From positions 1-6,822 of the forward strand of contig JAAHIA010000273.1 of the NCBI GenBank assembly GCA_010671975.1: DNA of 6,822 nucleotides, written 5' to 3'. A model generated the notes under the pieces. It was not told where the DNA came from. It ran no database searches and saw nothing but the letters and a program-made list of their open reading frames with translations. The stretch comes from Leptolyngbya sp. SIO4C1. Lineage in GTDB: Bacteria > Cyanobacteriota > Cyanobacteriia > Phormidesmidales > Phormidesmidaceae. Both the position numbers and the translations under genes were made by a program. Positions 6,721-6,822 of the stretch are shown piece after piece. The stretch's first letter is position 1. Every line of letters begins with the position of its first letter.

Positions 6721-6762
6721 TCAAGAAATATTAAGATAGCCAGATTAAGAACTTGTCAAGAA
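6721..6762 (-). repeat. Four TTCTTRA-type heptamers at 10-14 bp spacing
   Basis: On the minus strand: TTCTTGA (6762-6756), TTCTTAA (6751-6745), ATCTTAA (6737-6731) and TTCTTGA (6727-6721). Steps are 11, 14 and 10 bp, close to one helical turn, and the copies overlap the candidate -35 and -10. Direct repeats at about 11 bp are a known pattern for OmpR/PhoB-family regulators, but the heptamer does not match a box I can name. Chance in A/T-rich DNA is a real alternative. Confidence 0.4.
6731..6759 (-). promoter_or_regulatory. Candidate sigma70-type promoter for the polysaccharide cluster
   Basis: On the minus strand a perfect TTGACA (6759-6754) is followed 17 bases later by TCTTAA (6736-6731), a weak -10. 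TAATAT at 6733-6728 is a better -10 by sequence but its 20-base spacing is poor. Transcription would begin near 6720-6725, giving a leader of about 55-60 bases before the GTG at 6665. The region is A/T-rich compared with the genes. Without transcription-start data the call is tentative. Confidence 0.45.
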
Positions 6763-6822
6763 GCGCGCAGCCCGTCCGTAGATTTGCCTAGCGCTCTTGC
6801 TTACATGTTAGTCATTCTTAGC

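Larger units (their letters stand above)
6666..6822. other. Non-coding right end of window
   Basis: 157 bases upstream of the HpsE-like gene. The inner part holds the promoter and heptamer candidates. The outer part (6763-6822) shows nothing I can name. All three minus-strand frames meet a stop within 22 bases of the edge, so a leftward gene lying further right would have to end at or before about 6801. A plus-strand ATG at 6805 opens a frame running off the edge, too short to judge. Confidence 0.6.

Noticed and set aside
6721..6762. Cyanobacterial Pho box
   Set aside because: The spacing is near 11 bp but the heptamers TTCTTRA do not fit the CTTAACCT-type consensus.
6805..6822. Start of a divergent plus-strand gene
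   Set aside because: Only six codons before the window edge and no visible ribosome-binding site.

Overview
The window looks like a piece of a cyanobacterial chromosome. Six copies of the octamer GCGATCGC (HIP1, typical of cyanobacterial genomes) lie between 2401 and 6594. The RadC protein resembles cyanobacterial RadC, and the glycosyltransferase at 5652-6665 resembles HpsE of hormogonium polysaccharide synthesis. These calls come from reading the translations and from remembered families; no database search was possible.

Layout from left to right: bases 1-81 form a perfect 34-bp inverted repeat with a 13-base loop. It replaces the 5' end of radC and is probably a fold-back artefact at a contig end, though a real inversion is possible. 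The rest of radC runs rightward to 688. All other genes run leftward. A large signalling protein (645-3626) carries FHA, two PAS domains, a GAF-like domain, GGDEF and EAL, and its 3' end overlaps the 3' end of radC by 44 bp. A regulatory-looking gap of about 117 bp (3627-3742) separates it from a compact three-gene surface-polysaccharide cluster. In order of transcription this is an HpsE-like GT2 glycosyltransferase (6665-5652), a GT-B-like glycosyltransferase (5659-4640, start overlapping the previous stop by 8 nt) and a polysaccharide pyruvyl transferase (4633-3743, 6 nt after the previous stop). The last 157 bases (6666-6822) have no supported gene. They hold a candidate promoter and four copies of TTCTTRA-like heptamers spaced 10-14 bp apart.

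The inferred picture is this: the two glycosyltransferases assemble part of an exported or cell-surface polysaccharide and the third enzyme adds ketal-linked pyruvate, which makes the polymer acidic. The next gene on the same strand encodes a protein whose motifs for both making and breaking down cyclic di-GMP are intact. Cyclic di-GMP commonly controls exopolysaccharide and sessility, so a local link between signal and polymer is a testable guess, but the sequence does not prove it. I see no phage, CRISPR, transposon, tRNA or rRNA.
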